From Tessaracoccus sp. MC1865 (GTDB taxonomy: Bacteria > Actinomycetota > Actinomycetes > Propionibacteriales > Propionibacteriaceae), in NCBI RefSeq assembly GCF_017815535.1, contig NZ_CP072596.1:744001-808000 (forward strand): 64,000 nucleotides of DNA. The letters run 5' to 3'. Each line of letters opens with the position of its first letter. The stretch's first letter is position 1. Shown in pieces: positions 27,031-36,369 of this stretch. The translations under genes and the position numbers were made by a program. Below the pieces are notes generated by a model, which saw only the letters and a list, made by a program, of their open reading frames with translations, did no database searches and was not told the DNA's origin.

Positions 27031-28386
27031 ATGCGTTGGTCCGATCTCCTCGCAACGAGCTTCGCGAGTCTGCGTCAGCGACTGTTCCGCACGTCGCTGA
27101 CGGTGCTGGGCGTGCTCATCGGCACCACCGCGGTGATCGTGATGGTGTCGCTGGGGGTGGGGCTCTCGTCGAGTTTCACGGCCCAGTTCCAGAACATCAA
27201 CCTGCGCCAAGTGTCCGTGAGCGGGGCCCCGGCGCCCGAACAGGTGGGCGTCGGCGGGCCCACCAAGATGAACGAGGCCATGCGCACCTTCCTGGCGTCG
27301 ACGCCGGGTGCGACGGCCGTGTGGCCCGTGTACCTGGCCGACCTGGAGATCAGTGTCGGCACCACCAAGCAGTACCTCCAGATTCAGGGCCTCCCAGCCG
27401 AAGCCTTCCCGGAGATGGAGTTCGAGCTCGCGTGGGGCGAAATGCCGCAGCAGGGCACGTTCGGCCTGCTGCTGGGCGACAAGGTGGACGAGCAGTTCTG
27501 GGACCCGATGACCGGCATGCCCATGGACATCGACTTCAGGACCCAGACCCTCTTCGGCACGGTCACCACCTGGGGGGAGTACGGCCCCGTGCCGATCGAC
27601 GGCGCCCCGGCGCCCGGCGACGACCCGGCGGCGCCCCCGAAACCTGCGAAGCGGCACATCCTGCCTGTCATCGGCGAACTCCACAGCGACCTCGCGGAAG
27701 ACCAGTGGGGACCGTACTCGACGTCGGTGTGGGCGGATCTCGACGGCATGATCGAGTGGCTACGGAAGGCGATGCCGGGTAAGGCGTTGCCGAACCAGCC
27801 CGCCACATCGGACGGGAAGCCGCTGGGCAAGGACTTCATCTACACCGAGTTCAAGGTGCTGACAGACAGCCCGGAGGACGCGGAGGCGGTGCTCAACACG
27901 CTGCGGGACCAGGGCTATCAGGCATATGCGGAGATCGAGTGGATCCGGCAGTCGCAGGAACAGGGGCTGATCATCCAGGCGGTGTTCGGCGGCATCGGTT
28001 TCATCTCGCTGCTGGTGGCGGCCATCGGTATCGCCAACACGATGATGATGAGCGTCTACGAGCGCACCAGGGAGATCGGCATCATGAAGGTGATGGGAGC
28101 CGCCCTCGGCGACATCCGCAAGATGTTCCTGATCGAGGCCTCGAGTATCGGCTTCTTCGGCGGCCTCATCGGGCTGTTGTTGTCGCTGGGCGTCTCCGCG
28201 GTGCTGAACGCCACCCTGGGATCGCAGATGGTCACCGGTTCCGAGGGTGGCCAGGTGTCGATCATCCCCGTGTGGTTGATGGTGGGGGCCGTCGGCTTCG
28301 CCACCCTGATCGGCACCGTCGCCGGCGTGCTGCCGGCGCAGCGCGCGATGAAACTCAGCCCGCTGGCCGCCATTCGCGCCGAGTAG
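27031..28386 (+). CDS. MacB-like (FtsX family) ABC permease
   Basis: The 451-residue protein has an N-terminal helix (SLTVLGVLIGTTAVIVMVSLGVGLS), a large extracellular domain (about residues 45-310) and three C-terminal helices with ANTMMMSVYERTREIGIMKVMGA, the FtsX/MacB core motif. It ends with AQRAMKLSPLAAIRAE, typical of the family. It completes the exporter operon. Confidence 0.92.
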   Translation: MRWSDLLATSFASLRQRLFRTSLTVLGVLIGTTAVIVMVSLGVGLSSSFTAQFQNINLRQVSVSGAPAPEQVGVGGPTKMNEAMRTFLASTPGATAVWPVYLADLEISVGTTKQYLQIQGLPAEAFPEMEFELAWGEMPQQGTFGLLLGDKVDEQFWDPMTGMPMDIDFRTQTLFGTVTTWGEYGPVPIDGAPAPGDDPAAPPKPAKRHILPVIGELHSDLAEDQWGPYSTSVWADLDGMIEWLRKAMPGKALPNQPATSDGKPLGKDFIYTEFKVLTDSPEDAEAVLNTLRDQGYQAYAEIEWIRQSQEQGLIIQAVFGGIGFISLLVAAIGIANTMMMSVYERTREIGIMKVMGAALGDIRKMFLIEASSIGFFGGLIGLLLSLGVSAVLNATLGSQMVTGSEGGQVSIIPVWLMVGAVGFATLIGTVAGVLPAQRAMKLSPLAAIRAE

Positions 28387-28400
28387 GGGACCGTCACCGC

Positions 28401-28469
28401 AATTCGGAGGGAGATGCCTGCCACATCCCGTTCTCCACGGGCGAGGTGGCTGGAACCTCCCTCCGAGTT
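28401..28469. terminator. Long interrupted hairpin between converging genes
   Basis: Three nested stems fit one structure: AATTCGGAGGGAG (28401-28413) with CTCCCTCCGAGTT (28457-28469, one mismatch), GCCAC (28420-28424) with GTGGC (28446-28450), and CCCGT (28427-28431) with ACGGG (28437-28441). It lies between the permease and phoH, which converge, and probably terminates both. Confidence 0.6.
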
Positions 28470-28490
28470 CCAGTCTGTGCCGGGTGGCCG

Positions 28491-29837
28491 TCAGCCGAGT
28501 GAGTCGACCTCGAGCATGTCGGTGACCAGCGCGGCGATCTGCGAACGCTCGGAGCGGGTCAGAGTGACGTGAGCGAAGAGGGGATTGCCCTTCAGCTTCT
28601 CGATCACAGCGACCACTCCGTCGTGGCGACCCACCCGGAGGTTGTCCCGTTGGGCGACATCGTGCGTCAGCACCACCCGCGAGTTCTGTCCCACCCTGGA
28701 CAACACCGTCAGGAGGACGTTGCGCTCCAGCGACTGGGCCTCGTCCACGATGATGAACGCATCGTGCAAGGACCGGCCGCGGATGTGCGTCAGCGGCAGC
28801 ACCTCGATCATGTCCTGTTCGAGCAACTCGTCGATGACGTACTTGTTGGTGACCGCAGACAAGGTGTCGAACACCGCCTGACCCCAGGGCTGCATCTTCT
28901 CTTCCGCGCTGCCCGGGAGGTAGCCGAGCTCCTGACCACCCACCGCGTAGAGCGGCCGGAAGATCATCACCTTGGTGTACTTGCGCTGCTCCAGCACGGC
29001 GTCCAGGCCCGCGCAGAGCGCCAGCGCCGACTTGCCGGTGCCCGCCCGGCCGCCCAGGGAGACGATGCCGATGGAGTCGTCCATGAGGATCTCGAGTGCC
29101 ACCCGCTGCTCTGCGGAGCGGCCGCGGAGGCCGAAGACCTCGCGGTCGTGCTTGATGAGCTTCAGGTCCCCGTTGGGCAACTTGCGGGCCAGCGCCGACG
29201 AACCAGGGGCATTGACCACCACGCCGGAGTGGACGCAGATGTCGTCTGCGGCCGCTGTGGTGAGCACGCCGCCGGAGTAGAGGGAATCGACGTCCTCAGA
29301 GGTGACGGCGACCTCCGCCATGCCCGTGTGCCCGGTGTGGACCGCCAGGTCGTTGCGGTACTCCTCGGCGGCGAGCCCCACGGCCGCTGCCTTCACCCGC
29401 AGCGGCACGTCCTTGGTGACCAGCACCACGTCGTGGCCCTCGTTGGCGTAGTTGAGCGCGACGGCGAGGATGCGGGTGTCGTTGTCGCCGAGGCGGAAAC
29501 CGGGCGGGAGCGCTTCCTCGTTGCTGTGGTTCAACTCGACCCGCAGGTTTCCGCCCTGGTCGTTGGTGGGCAGCGGGGTGTCGAGACGGCCGTGTTCGAC
29601 GCGGAGGTCGTCGAGGAGGCGAAGTGCTGAACGGGCGAAGAAGCCCAGTTCGGGGTGGTGGCGTTTGGCTTCGAGCTCCGTGATGACCACGATCGGCAGG
29701 ATGACGTTGTGCTCCTTGAAGCGCAACATCGCCTTCGGGTCTGAAAGGAGGACGGAGGTGTCGACGACGTAGGTCTTGATGGCCGTGATGGGCTGCGCAG
29801 CGGTGGGGGAAGTCTGCTGGTCTGACAGGTTGAGCAC
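28491..29837 (-). CDS. PhoH-like protein (PIN domain + PhoH ATPase)
   Basis: The 448-residue protein has an N-terminal PIN RNase-like domain ([27 protein letters not shown], with Asp ligands) and a C-terminal PhoH ATPase (Walker [13 protein letters not shown], Walker [11 protein letters not shown]). This is the PhoH2/YlaK type, which mycobacteria use as an ATP-dependent RNA-unwinding ribonuclease. The start is GTG with GGGAG five bases upstream. Confidence 0.93.
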   Translation of the reverse strand: MLNLSDQQTSPTAAQPITAIKTYVVDTSVLLSDPKAMLRFKEHNVILPIVVITELEAKRHHPELGFFARSALRLLDDLRVEHGRLDTPLPTNDQGGNLRVELNHSNEEALPPGFRLGDNDTRILAVALNYANEGHDVVLVTKDVPLRVKAAAVGLAAEEYRNDLAVHTGHTGMAEVAVTSEDVDSLYSGGVLTTAAADDICVHSGVVVNAPGSSALARKLPNGDLKLIKHDREVFGLRGRSAEQRVALEILMDDSIGIVSLGGRAGTGKSALALCAGLDAVLEQRKYTKVMIFRPLYAVGGQELGYLPGSAEEKMQPWGQAVFDTLSAVTNKYVIDELLEQDMIEVLPLTHIRGRSLHDAFIIVDEAQSLERNVLLTVLSRVGQNSRVVLTHDVAQRDNLRVGRHDGVVAVIEKLKGNPLFAHVTLTRSERSQIAALVTDMLEVDSLG

Positions 29838-29982
29838 GTTTGCTCCCTTCGCGGGGGCGACGCTCTTGCCTGCCCCCGTCCTGAGGTCAGGGGACCGGAT
29901 CTTCAGTGATGGAGCGATTCTCCATGCCTAGACAGTAACGCGCCGGCGGGGCAACGGGAAGACCTGAATGACAATGGTGTGA

Positions 29983-30654
29983 TTAGGAATCCCGCGCCGG
30001 TGCCGAGACCAGCCTGAACTGGACGCGGTTGTCGCCGTGCGCCGTGTCGATGCTGCGGTTCACCACCGCTTCCGCCTGCGACCACACGTCAGTGGTCGGG
30101 TCGAGCACCGCCAGGTAGACCTGGTGCTCCGCGAGCGACCGGACGGCGGCCTGCACGTCGTCGTCCGTCACCACCAGGTGGTGCGTCGGGCCGGGGCCGT
30201 TCTCGAAGTGCCAGACGTTCCTGCCCGCGAGCGCCTCGATGGTCGCTTCGCCGACGGCCATGTGGTCCGCCTGGTTGGGCATGCCGGGTTCCCACTGTGG
30301 GCCCCGGTAGGTGGAGACGACGACGTCGATGGGGTGGGATTCGGTGGCGTGGCGGATGGCGTCGGCGAGGCCTGGGGTGTCTGCCAGCCTGCCGTCTGGG
30401 AGGTCGAGCCAGATCAACCTGCTGACGCCCACATGGGCGGCCGCGCGGCGCTGCTCCTCCTCGCGGAGCGGGCCGGCCTCGGCCGGCGACATCCCCTGGA
30501 TGCCGGCCTCGCCGCTGGTGGCCAGGAGGTAGGTGACCTGCTTCCCCTCGCGCGTCCACCTGGCCACGGCAGCTGCGATGCCGTACTCCGGGTCGTCGGG
30601 ATGCGCGACGACGACCACTGCATGATTCCAGCTGGTGGGAAAGAGGTCCGTCAT
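29983..30654 (-). CDS. PIG-L family deacetylase
   Basis: The 223-residue protein has the zinc motif VVVVAHPDDPEYG and the later NQADHMAVGEATI segment of the LmbE/PIG-L fold. Unlike mca it lacks the mycothiol-specific C-terminus, so it probably deacetylates another N-acetyl sugar-type substrate. A TAGATT -10 box at 30661-30666 lies six bases before the ATG (leaderless). Confidence 0.88.
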   Translation of the reverse strand: MTDLFPTSWNHAVVVVAHPDDPEYGIAAAVARWTREGKQVTYLLATSGEAGIQGMSPAEAGPLREEEQRRAAAHVGVSRLIWLDLPDGRLADTPGLADAIRHATESHPIDVVVSTYRGPQWEPGMPNQADHMAVGEATIEALAGRNVWHFENGPGPTHHLVVTDDDVQAAVRSLAEHQVYLAVLDPTTDVWSQAEAVVNRSIDTAHGDNRVQFRLVSAPARDS

Positions 30655-30688
30655 GGAGCCAATCTACCGGCGGCACGTGGCATGGGGA

Positions 30689-31423
30689 TCAGAAAATGGC
30701 CAGCCCGATGGCGATCGCGTGGAGCACTGCGGCGACGATCGTGCAGGCATGGAACACCTCGTGGAAGCCGAACCAGGTGGGCGACAACTGCGGCCGCTTC
30801 GTCCCGTACGCGAGGGCCCCCACCGAGTAGACGAGCCCGCCGCCCAACAGCAGTAGCACCACCGCGGGGCCGCCCTCCGCCCAGAACTGGTTGAGCCACC
30901 CGACGGCTGCCCACCCCATGGCCACGTAGAGCAGCGTGTAGAGCCAGCGGGGCGCCGACAACCAGGTGACGCGGAAGAGCACCCCGAGCACGGCGATCGA
31001 CCAGATCAGGATCAGCAGGGCCCAGCGGGAGCTGCCGTCCAACAGCGCGAGCGTCAGGGGGGTGTAGGTGCCGGCGATGAAGACGAAGATGTTGGAGTGG
31101 TCGATGCGGCGGAAGATCGCGTTGGTCCTGTCGGACCAGTTCCCGCGGTGGTACACGGCGCTGGTGCCGAAGAGCTGCACTGCGGCCAGCGTGTAGACGG
31201 CGGCGCCGATACGGGCCGTGAGGTCCGGTGCGAAGGTGGTGAACGCCAGGCCGACGATGAAGACGATGGGCGACATCCCCAGATGCAGCCATCCCCGCAG
31301 CTTCGGCTTCGTGCCCGCCATCCTCGGCGGCTCGCCGCCCTGGATGGGGGCTTCCGCCCTGGGCCGTTCGCTCGGCTGCGGGGTGGTTCCGGTGCCTGCT
31401 TCGACGGTGGAGGAGTCGTTCAT
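30689..31423 (-). CDS. PAQR / hemolysin III family membrane protein
   Basis: The 244-residue protein has seven predicted helices with PAQR/hemolysin III signatures: YHRGNWSDRTNAIFRRIDHSNIFVFIAGTYTPL, and HEVFHACTIVAAVLHAIAI near the C-terminus with the metal-binding histidines. The start is the ATG giving MNDSSTVEAG; longer readings run through the operator palindrome. Family members act in membrane-lipid homeostasis. The position beside the prenyl synthase matches mycobacteria. Confidence 0.9.
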   Translation of the reverse strand: MNDSSTVEAGTGTTPQPSERPRAEAPIQGGEPPRMAGTKPKLRGWLHLGMSPIVFIVGLAFTTFAPDLTARIGAAVYTLAAVQLFGTSAVYHRGNWSDRTNAIFRRIDHSNIFVFIAGTYTPLTLALLDGSSRWALLILIWSIAVLGVLFRVTWLSAPRWLYTLLYVAMGWAAVGWLNQFWAEGGPAVVLLLLGGGLVYSVGALAYGTKRPQLSPTWFGFHEVFHACTIVAAVLHAIAIGLAIF

Positions 31424-31429
31424 GGTCAG

Positions 31430-31462
31430 ACCTACGCTTCCGTAACTTACGCAACCGTAGGT
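31430..31462 (-). promoter_or_regulatory. 33-bp near-perfect palindrome, likely operator of the PAQR gene
   Basis: ACCTACGCTTCCGTAA (31430-31445), a central C, and TTACGCAACCGTAGGT (31447-31462) match as a dyad in 14 of 16 pairs. The outer ACCTACG/CGTAGGT and inner CGTAA/TTACG blocks are perfect. It starts seven bases upstream of the PAQR start codon, so a bound regulator would block the gene. The size and nested structure resemble TetR-type operators bound by two dimers. Confidence 0.7.
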
Positions 31463-31656
31463 TAACGCGTTGCGCGCCCATTTCCAACACGATTCCATCA
31501 CTCGAGCGTCGGCGTCGCCCGGCAGACGCGCTGGCCGTCCTCCAGATGGGGTCGCCCCCTCCTTTGGCGGGGTCACGTCATCTGTAGGACACCTGCCGGG
31601 TTGGTTGGGGGAGGCGTACCTGCCGGGCCCTTGACGCGATGCCCTAGGCTTCTCGC

Positions 31657-32457
31657 ATGTCACTTGCGCGCCCGCTCAGCGAGCGGTGGTGGCCGCCCAA
31701 ATGGCTGTACGCCACCTACGAGCGCGGCGTGCTGGACAAGCTGGACAAGGCGTCGCTCCCCCAACACGTGGCCGTCCTCGCCGACGGTAACCGTCGGTGG
31801 GCCCGGATGAACGCACCCGGTGAGCCCCTCGTCGCCGGTTACCGGGCGGGCGCGGCCAAGCTCCGCGAGTTCGTGGAGTGGTGCGAGGACGCCGGCATCA
31901 AGGTCATCACGCTGTGGGTGCTCAGCACCGAAAACCTCAGCCGTGGTGAGGAGGCGGAGCTCGCCCCGCTGCTGCAGGTCATCCAGGACCTCGTGCGCGG
32001 CCTCGCCGCCCGGAAGCGCTGGCGCGTGCAGGTGGTGGGAGCCCTTGACCTGTTGGATGACGAGTGCGCCCAGTCGTTGCGCGCGGCCTCCGCGTCGACG
32101 GAGGACATCGCCGGCATGGTGGTCAACGTAGCCGTCGCCTACGGCGGCCGCCACGAACTGCGCGACGCCGTGCGCTCCCTGCTCGCCGAGAAGGCTTCAC
32201 AGGGCGCCACGCTGGAAGAGGTGGCGCAGACGCTGGAGATCGACGAGATCTCCGAACACCTCTACACGAAGGGTCAGCCGGATCCCGATCTGATCATCCG
32301 TACCTCCGGTGAGCAGAGGCTCTCGGGCTTCCTGTTGTGGCAGTCGGCGCACAGCGAGTTCTACTTCTGCGAGGCGTTGTGGCCGGATTTCCGCCGCGTC
32401 GACTTCGTCCGCGCGCTGCGGGCCTACGCTCAGCGTGAGCGTCGCTTCGGGCGCTGA
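31657..32457 (+). CDS. uppS: Isoprenyl transferase (UppS / Z-FPP synthase family)
   Basis: The 266-residue cis-prenyltransferase has HVAVLADGNRRWA with the catalytic Asp, LWVLSTENLSR and the C-terminal IRTSGEQRLSGFLLWQSAHSEFYF. It resembles the actinobacterial short-chain Rv1086 type that makes (Z)-farnesyl diphosphate, by neighbourhood and opening sequence, but chain length cannot be fixed from sequence. A TAGGCT box (31645-31650) lies six bases before the ATG (leaderless). It supplies the polyprenyl carrier pathway for the cell wall. Confidence 0.93.
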   Translation: MSLARPLSERWWPPKWLYATYERGVLDKLDKASLPQHVAVLADGNRRWARMNAPGEPLVAGYRAGAAKLREFVEWCEDAGIKVITLWVLSTENLSRGEEAELAPLLQVIQDLVRGLAARKRWRVQVVGALDLLDDECAQSLRAASASTEDIAGMVVNVAVAYGGRHELRDAVRSLLAEKASQGATLEEVAQTLEIDEISEHLYTKGQPDPDLIIRTSGEQRLSGFLLWQSAHSEFYFCEALWPDFRRVDFVRALRAYAQRERRFGR

Positions 32458-32517
32458 ACCCGCGTGCGGCTGGGCGCAGGTGGCTGTCGGAGGCGGCTGC
32501 TGGGTAGGGTGGCGCGC

Positions 32518-33066
32518 ATGGCTCGCAACCCGAAGGCCCGCGGCAGGGACATGATCATCTCCTTGGCGGTCATCGCTGTTCCGGTGCTGCTGGTCATCAT
32601 CTTCTTCACCTCCACGCCCAAGGAGGAGGTCGACCCCATCGATCTGGGCCCCTTCATCACCCGGGCGGAGGCGGAGTCGCCGTTCCCGGTGCTGGTGGCC
32701 GACAACCCGGGGGAGGGGTGGCTCCCGGTCCGCGCCGCCTGGGCCCAGAAGGGCCAGCCGTGGATTACCACGGAGCCCGCGGTGGGTTACTCGTGGCAGG
32801 TCGGCTACCTCTCGCCGGACGAGATCTACTACGGCGTCCTGCAGCGCGACGAGTCCGCCCGGGAACTGGTGCGCAGCGGCACCCGCGAGGGCAACGAGAT
32901 CGGCGAGGAGACGAGGCTCGCCGGCCGCGACTGGTCCCGCTACGAGAGCAAGGACGGCCGCACGCGCAGCCTCGTCAACGAGCAGGACGGCGTGACGACG
33001 GTGGTCTCGGCGGACACCGACTTCCCGGAACTCGAGGCCTTCGCCTCGACCCTCGTGGAGCGATAG
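32518..33066 (+). CDS. DUF4245 membrane protein
   Basis: The 182-residue protein has an N-terminal helix (MIISLAVIAVPVLLVIIFFTS) and an outer domain (FPVLVADNPGEGWLPVRAAW, SRYESKDGRTRSLVNEQDG) typical of DUF4245, an actinobacterial family of unknown function found near xseA/xseB and fumarase genes. TAGGGT (32505-32510) lies seven bases before the ATG. It converges with xseB. Confidence 0.85.
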   Translation: MARNPKARGRDMIISLAVIAVPVLLVIIFFTSTPKEEVDPIDLGPFITRAEAESPFPVLVADNPGEGWLPVRAAWAQKGQPWITTEPAVGYSWQVGYLSPDEIYYGVLQRDESARELVRSGTREGNEIGEETRLAGRDWSRYESKDGRTRSLVNEQDGVTTVVSADTDFPELEAFASTLVER

Positions 33067-33070
33067 CCCC

Positions 33071-33265
33071 TCAGTCGGCCTCGCGGGCCTTCGCCACCTG
33101 CTCCTTGGCGCCGTCGAGGAACTCCTGACAGATCTTCGCCAGTTCCTCGCCGCGCTTCCACAGCGCCATCGAATCGGCGAGCGACGCGCCGCCGGATTCC
33201 AGCTTGCCGACCACGGCGACCAGTTCGTCGCGGGCCTGCTCATAGGTCAGCTTCTCGTCAGCCAT
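33071..33265 (-). CDS. xseB: Exodeoxyribonuclease VII small subunit
   Basis: The 64-residue product reads MADEKLTYEQARDELVAVVGKLESGGASLADSMALWKRGEELAKICQEFLDGAKE, the standard XseB helical hairpin. It pairs with the large subunit encoded just upstream on the same strand to digest single-stranded DNA. The start follows AAGGGAGCCAGACG. Confidence 0.95.
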   Translation of the reverse strand: MADEKLTYEQARDELVAVVGKLESGGASLADSMALWKRGEELAKICQEFLDGAKEQVAKAREAD

Positions 33266-33287
33266 CGTCTGGCTCCCTTCGATACAT

Positions 33288-34511
33288 TCAGGACGTCGGT
33301 TCGGGCGTGACCCGGGCGACATCGAGGGCCAGTTCCCCGTCGGCCAGGTAGGCGTGGATGCGGGCGCCGACGGTGGTGTCGGCGATGCTGGACACCGAGG
33401 CGTGGGCCTCGTCCACCAGAACGGCGTACCCGCGCTCCAGCGTCCGCTTGGGGGAGAGCGCCCGGATGGTGCTGACGGCTGCCCGGAGGTCTGATTCCTC
33501 GTCGCGGAGCCGGCGGCCGATGGCGGATTCCAGACGGTGGCGCAGCAGCGACACCCGCTCGACGTGGGCGTCGAACGCACTGGTGGGGTCCACCATGACG
33601 GGGCGCGAGCGCAGCGCGTCCAGCACCTGCTGCTGGCGGGTGAGCACGCCGTCGACGGCGCGGTGCAGCCGCTGGAGAGCCTGGGCGACACCGGCCTGCT
33701 CCGCCGCGTGGTCCGGCACCACGTGCTTGGCCGCGTCCGTGGGGGTGGAGGCCCGGTAGTCCGCCACGAAGTCGACGAGCGGGAAGTCGCGCTCGTGCCC
33801 GATCGCCGTGATCACCGGGGTGCGGGCCGCGTGGACCGCCCGCACGAGCCCCTCGTCGGAGAAGCTCAACAGGTCTTCCAGGGAGCCGCCCCCGCGGGCG
33901 ATGATGATGACGTCGACCTCCTGGTCGGCGTCCAGGGCGGCCAACGCCGTCATGACGGATTCCGCCGAGCTGACGCCCTGCACCAGCGCGTGCCGCACCC
34001 GGAGGTGGGCGCCGGGCCAGCGCCGCTCAACGTTGGTGATGACGTCGCGCTCCGCGTCGGAGTTCTTGCCGGTGACCAGCCCGATCACGCGTGGCAGCAG
34101 CGGGAGGCGGCGTTTGCGGTGGGCCTCGAACAGGCCCTCAGCCTGGAGCTTGCGCTTGAGTTGTTCGAGCTGCGCCAGCAGGCGACCCTCGCCGGCGACA
34201 CGGAGCTCCAGGCATTCGTAGCTCAGTGTCGAGTTGCGGTCCCAGACGCGCGGCCGGATCCGGGCCGTCACGCGGGAGCCCTCCGGGATAGGACCGGCAG
34301 CGTCGAGGACCAGCGTGGAGGCGGTGACCTGGCAGGACATGTCGGCGATCCGGTCGCGGAACGTCATGAACTGGGTGGGGGCGTTGCGGCGCTTGATCTC
34401 CACCACCTGGGCGTCGACCCAGATCTCACCGCACCGGTTCACCCAGTCCTTGACCGCCCCGATCACGCGGCCGAGCGGCTGCGGTTGTTCCGGGGAGCTG
34501 GTCAGTGCCAT
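33288..34511 (-). CDS. xseA: Exodeoxyribonuclease VII large subunit
   Basis: The 407-residue protein has the N-terminal OB fold (WVDAQVVEIKRR...FMTFRDRIADMSCQV) and the catalytic domain with RKRRLPLLPRVIGLVTGKNSDAERDVI and IIIARGGGSLEDLLSFSDEGLVRAV. The long helical C-terminus binds XseB. The chosen ATG (MALTSSPEQPQPLGRV) has a TAGGGT -10 box at 34519-34524, seven bases upstream, overlapping the stop of the neighbouring gene. Confidence 0.95.
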   Translation of the reverse strand: MALTSSPEQPQPLGRVIGAVKDWVNRCGEIWVDAQVVEIKRRNAPTQFMTFRDRIADMSCQVTASTLVLDAAGPIPEGSRVTARIRPRVWDRNSTLSYECLELRVAGEGRLLAQLEQLKRKLQAEGLFEAHRKRRLPLLPRVIGLVTGKNSDAERDVITNVERRWPGAHLRVRHALVQGVSSAESVMTALAALDADQEVDVIIIARGGGSLEDLLSFSDEGLVRAVHAARTPVITAIGHERDFPLVDFVADYRASTPTDAAKHVVPDHAAEQAGVAQALQRLHRAVDGVLTRQQQVLDALRSRPVMVDPTSAFDAHVERVSLLRHRLESAIGRRLRDEESDLRAAVSTIRALSPKRTLERGYAVLVDEAHASVSSIADTTVGARIHAYLADGELALDVARVTPEPTS

Positions 34512-34521
34512 GCGGGCAACC

Positions 34522-35289
34522 CTAGTGGGCGCCGGCGTTGCGGTCCCACGTGCCGGCGTTGACGGTGGCGTAGAACGTGCCGTGAATGACGTTGCCCGGC
34601 TCGACGGGGTGCTCCATGGGGACGGCGACCGTGAGGTCGATGACACTCGCCGCCCGCACGTACTGGAAGTCGGTCTTGGTGAGTTCGTTGCGACGCACCT
34701 GCACGTCCTCGACGACGGCGCCCATCAGCAGCGTCGGCCCCGCCTCCTCGGTGGTGATGGAGGAGGCCTGCAACCCCAGGAGCGACGGCGACACCATGGA
34801 GCGGGGCTCCATCAGCATCGAGCCGACGCGGGCGGCGTCGGAGGCCTTGAACGCCTCTTCGTCGGCGAACACCAGCACGTCCATGGCCAGCGCGCCCACC
34901 TGCAGTTCCTGGATGATCGAGAAGCCGCCGCCGGGGGCGAGGTCGTGCTGCTCGTAGGCGATGGGGTCGTCGACCATGGCGAGGAACTGGGTGAGCAGCT
35001 CGCCGTCCTCGCCCTGCGAGTACACGGCGACGCGCGCCAGGAGGTCCGTGAACCGGATCACCTGGGCCCGGTACCGCGTGTCCGAGCGGAGCCCTGCGGA
35101 CACGTTGACCGCCTGCCCCTTGCGCTGCACGAAGGCCACGCGGGCGCCGCTCGGGTCGGTGTAGGCGCCGATCAGTGCGAAGCCGGGGGCCTTGTTGACG
35201 CCCCTGACCCCACCGTCGAACGCAGCCTTGGTGAGCGCCTCCATGGAGGTGAAGTCGAATCCGACGGCGTGCAGCTGAGGCGATTTCAT
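34522..35289 (-). CDS. Conserved hypothetical protein next to ispH
   Basis: The 255-residue protein is soluble and repetitive in outline (two similar halves of strands such as [21 protein letters not shown] and [27 protein letters not shown]). I do not recognise a named family. TAGCCT (35296-35301) lies six bases before the ATG. It is divergent from ispH and directly upstream of xseA. Confidence 0.7.
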   Translation of the reverse strand: MKSPQLHAVGFDFTSMEALTKAAFDGGVRGVNKAPGFALIGAYTDPSGARVAFVQRKGQAVNVSAGLRSDTRYRAQVIRFTDLLARVAVYSQGEDGELLTQFLAMVDDPIAYEQHDLAPGGGFSIIQELQVGALAMDVLVFADEEAFKASDAARVGSMLMEPRSMVSPSLLGLQASSITTEEAGPTLLMGAVVEDVQVRRNELTKTDFQYVRAASVIDLTVAVPMEHPVEPGNVIHGTFYATVNAGTWDRNAGAH

Positions 35290-35342
35290 GGGCCCAGGCT
35301 ACCGAAGCGGGGGTATTTCCTATTTCACCTAGACTAAGAGGC

Positions 35343-36308
35343 ATGACTGCCACCAAACGAGTCGTTGTCGCTGCGCCCCGTGGTTACTGCGCGGGCGTGG
35401 ACCGCGCCGTGATCACCGTTGAGAAGGCCCTCGACCTGTACGGCTCACCCGTCTACGTGCGCAAGGAGATCGTGCACAACCGCCACGTCGTTGAGGACCT
35501 CCAGGCGCGCGGCGCGATCTTCGTCGAGGAACTCGAAGAGGTGCCGCCGGGTTCCACCGTGGTGTTCTCTGCGCACGGCGTCTCCCCGGCGGTGAAGTCG
35601 GAGGCGGCCGAGCGCGGTCTGAAAACCATCGACGCCACGTGCCCGCTGGTCACCAAGGTGCACCACGAGGCCAAGCGCTTCGCGACGGACGGCAAGACCA
35701 TCCTGCTCATCGGCCACCAGGGCCATGAAGAGGTGGACGGCACCATGGGCCACGCGCCCGAGCAGACCATCCTGGTGCAGCACCCCGACGATGTCGCCGG
35801 GCTGGACCTGCCGGATGACGCGAATGTCGCCTGGTTGTCGCAGACCACCCTGTCCGTCGACGAGACCATGGAGACGGTGGGCCGGCTGCGGGAGAAGTTC
35901 CCGCTCCTGATGGACCCCCCGTCGGACGACATCTGTTACGCCACGCAGAACCGCCAGCTCGCAGTGAAGCAGATCGCCGGCGGCGGCTGCGACCTGATGA
36001 TCGTGGTGGGGTCGGCCAACTCGTCGAACTCCGTGCGCCTCGTGGAGGTCGCGCTCGAGGCCGGGGCGAAGGCCTCGCACCGCGTCGACAACTACAGCGA
36101 GATCAAGCCCGAATGGCTCGACGGCGTGGAGACGGTGGGCGTCACGTCCGGCGCCTCCGTACCCGACAACCTGGTGCAGGGCGTGCTCACGTTCCTCGAG
36201 GAGCAGGGCTACCCCGTCGCTGTCGAGGAGCGCCTGACCGAGGAGACGCTGCAGTTCGCGCTGCCGCCGGAACTACGCAAGGACCTGCGCCGCGCAGTCA
36301 AGCACTGA
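35343..36308 (+). CDS. ispH: 4-hydroxy-3-methylbut-2-enyl diphosphate reductase IspH
   Basis: The 321-residue iron-sulfur enzyme catalyses the last step of the MEP isoprenoid pathway. The three cluster cysteines are in [25 protein letters not shown] and [11 protein letters not shown], and the substrate histidines and Glu are in [12 protein letters not shown] and [17 protein letters not shown] (35330-35335) is seven bases before the ATG (leaderless). It provides IPP/DMAPP for prenyl synthases such as the one at 31657. Confidence 0.97.
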   Translation: MTATKRVVVAAPRGYCAGVDRAVITVEKALDLYGSPVYVRKEIVHNRHVVEDLQARGAIFVEELEEVPPGSTVVFSAHGVSPAVKSEAAERGLKTIDATCPLVTKVHHEAKRFATDGKTILLIGHQGHEEVDGTMGHAPEQTILVQHPDDVAGLDLPDDANVAWLSQTTLSVDETMETVGRLREKFPLLMDPPSDDICYATQNRQLAVKQIAGGGCDLMIVVGSANSSNSVRLVEVALEAGAKASHRVDNYSEIKPEWLDGVETVGVTSGASVPDNLVQGVLTFLEEQGYPVAVEERLTEETLQFALPPELRKDLRRAVKH

Positions 36309-36320
36309 CGCTGAGGATGG

Positions 36321-36344
36321 GGGCCGCCGGGAGACCGGCGGCCC
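36321..36344. terminator. Terminator between ispH and ilvA
   Basis: A perfect 10-bp stem GGGCCGCCGG / CCGGCGGCCC with a GAGA tetraloop is followed by TTT on the plus strand. It separates converging genes. Confidence 0.8.
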
Positions 36345-36369
36345 TTTCCATGCCCGGACGACCGTCTGG

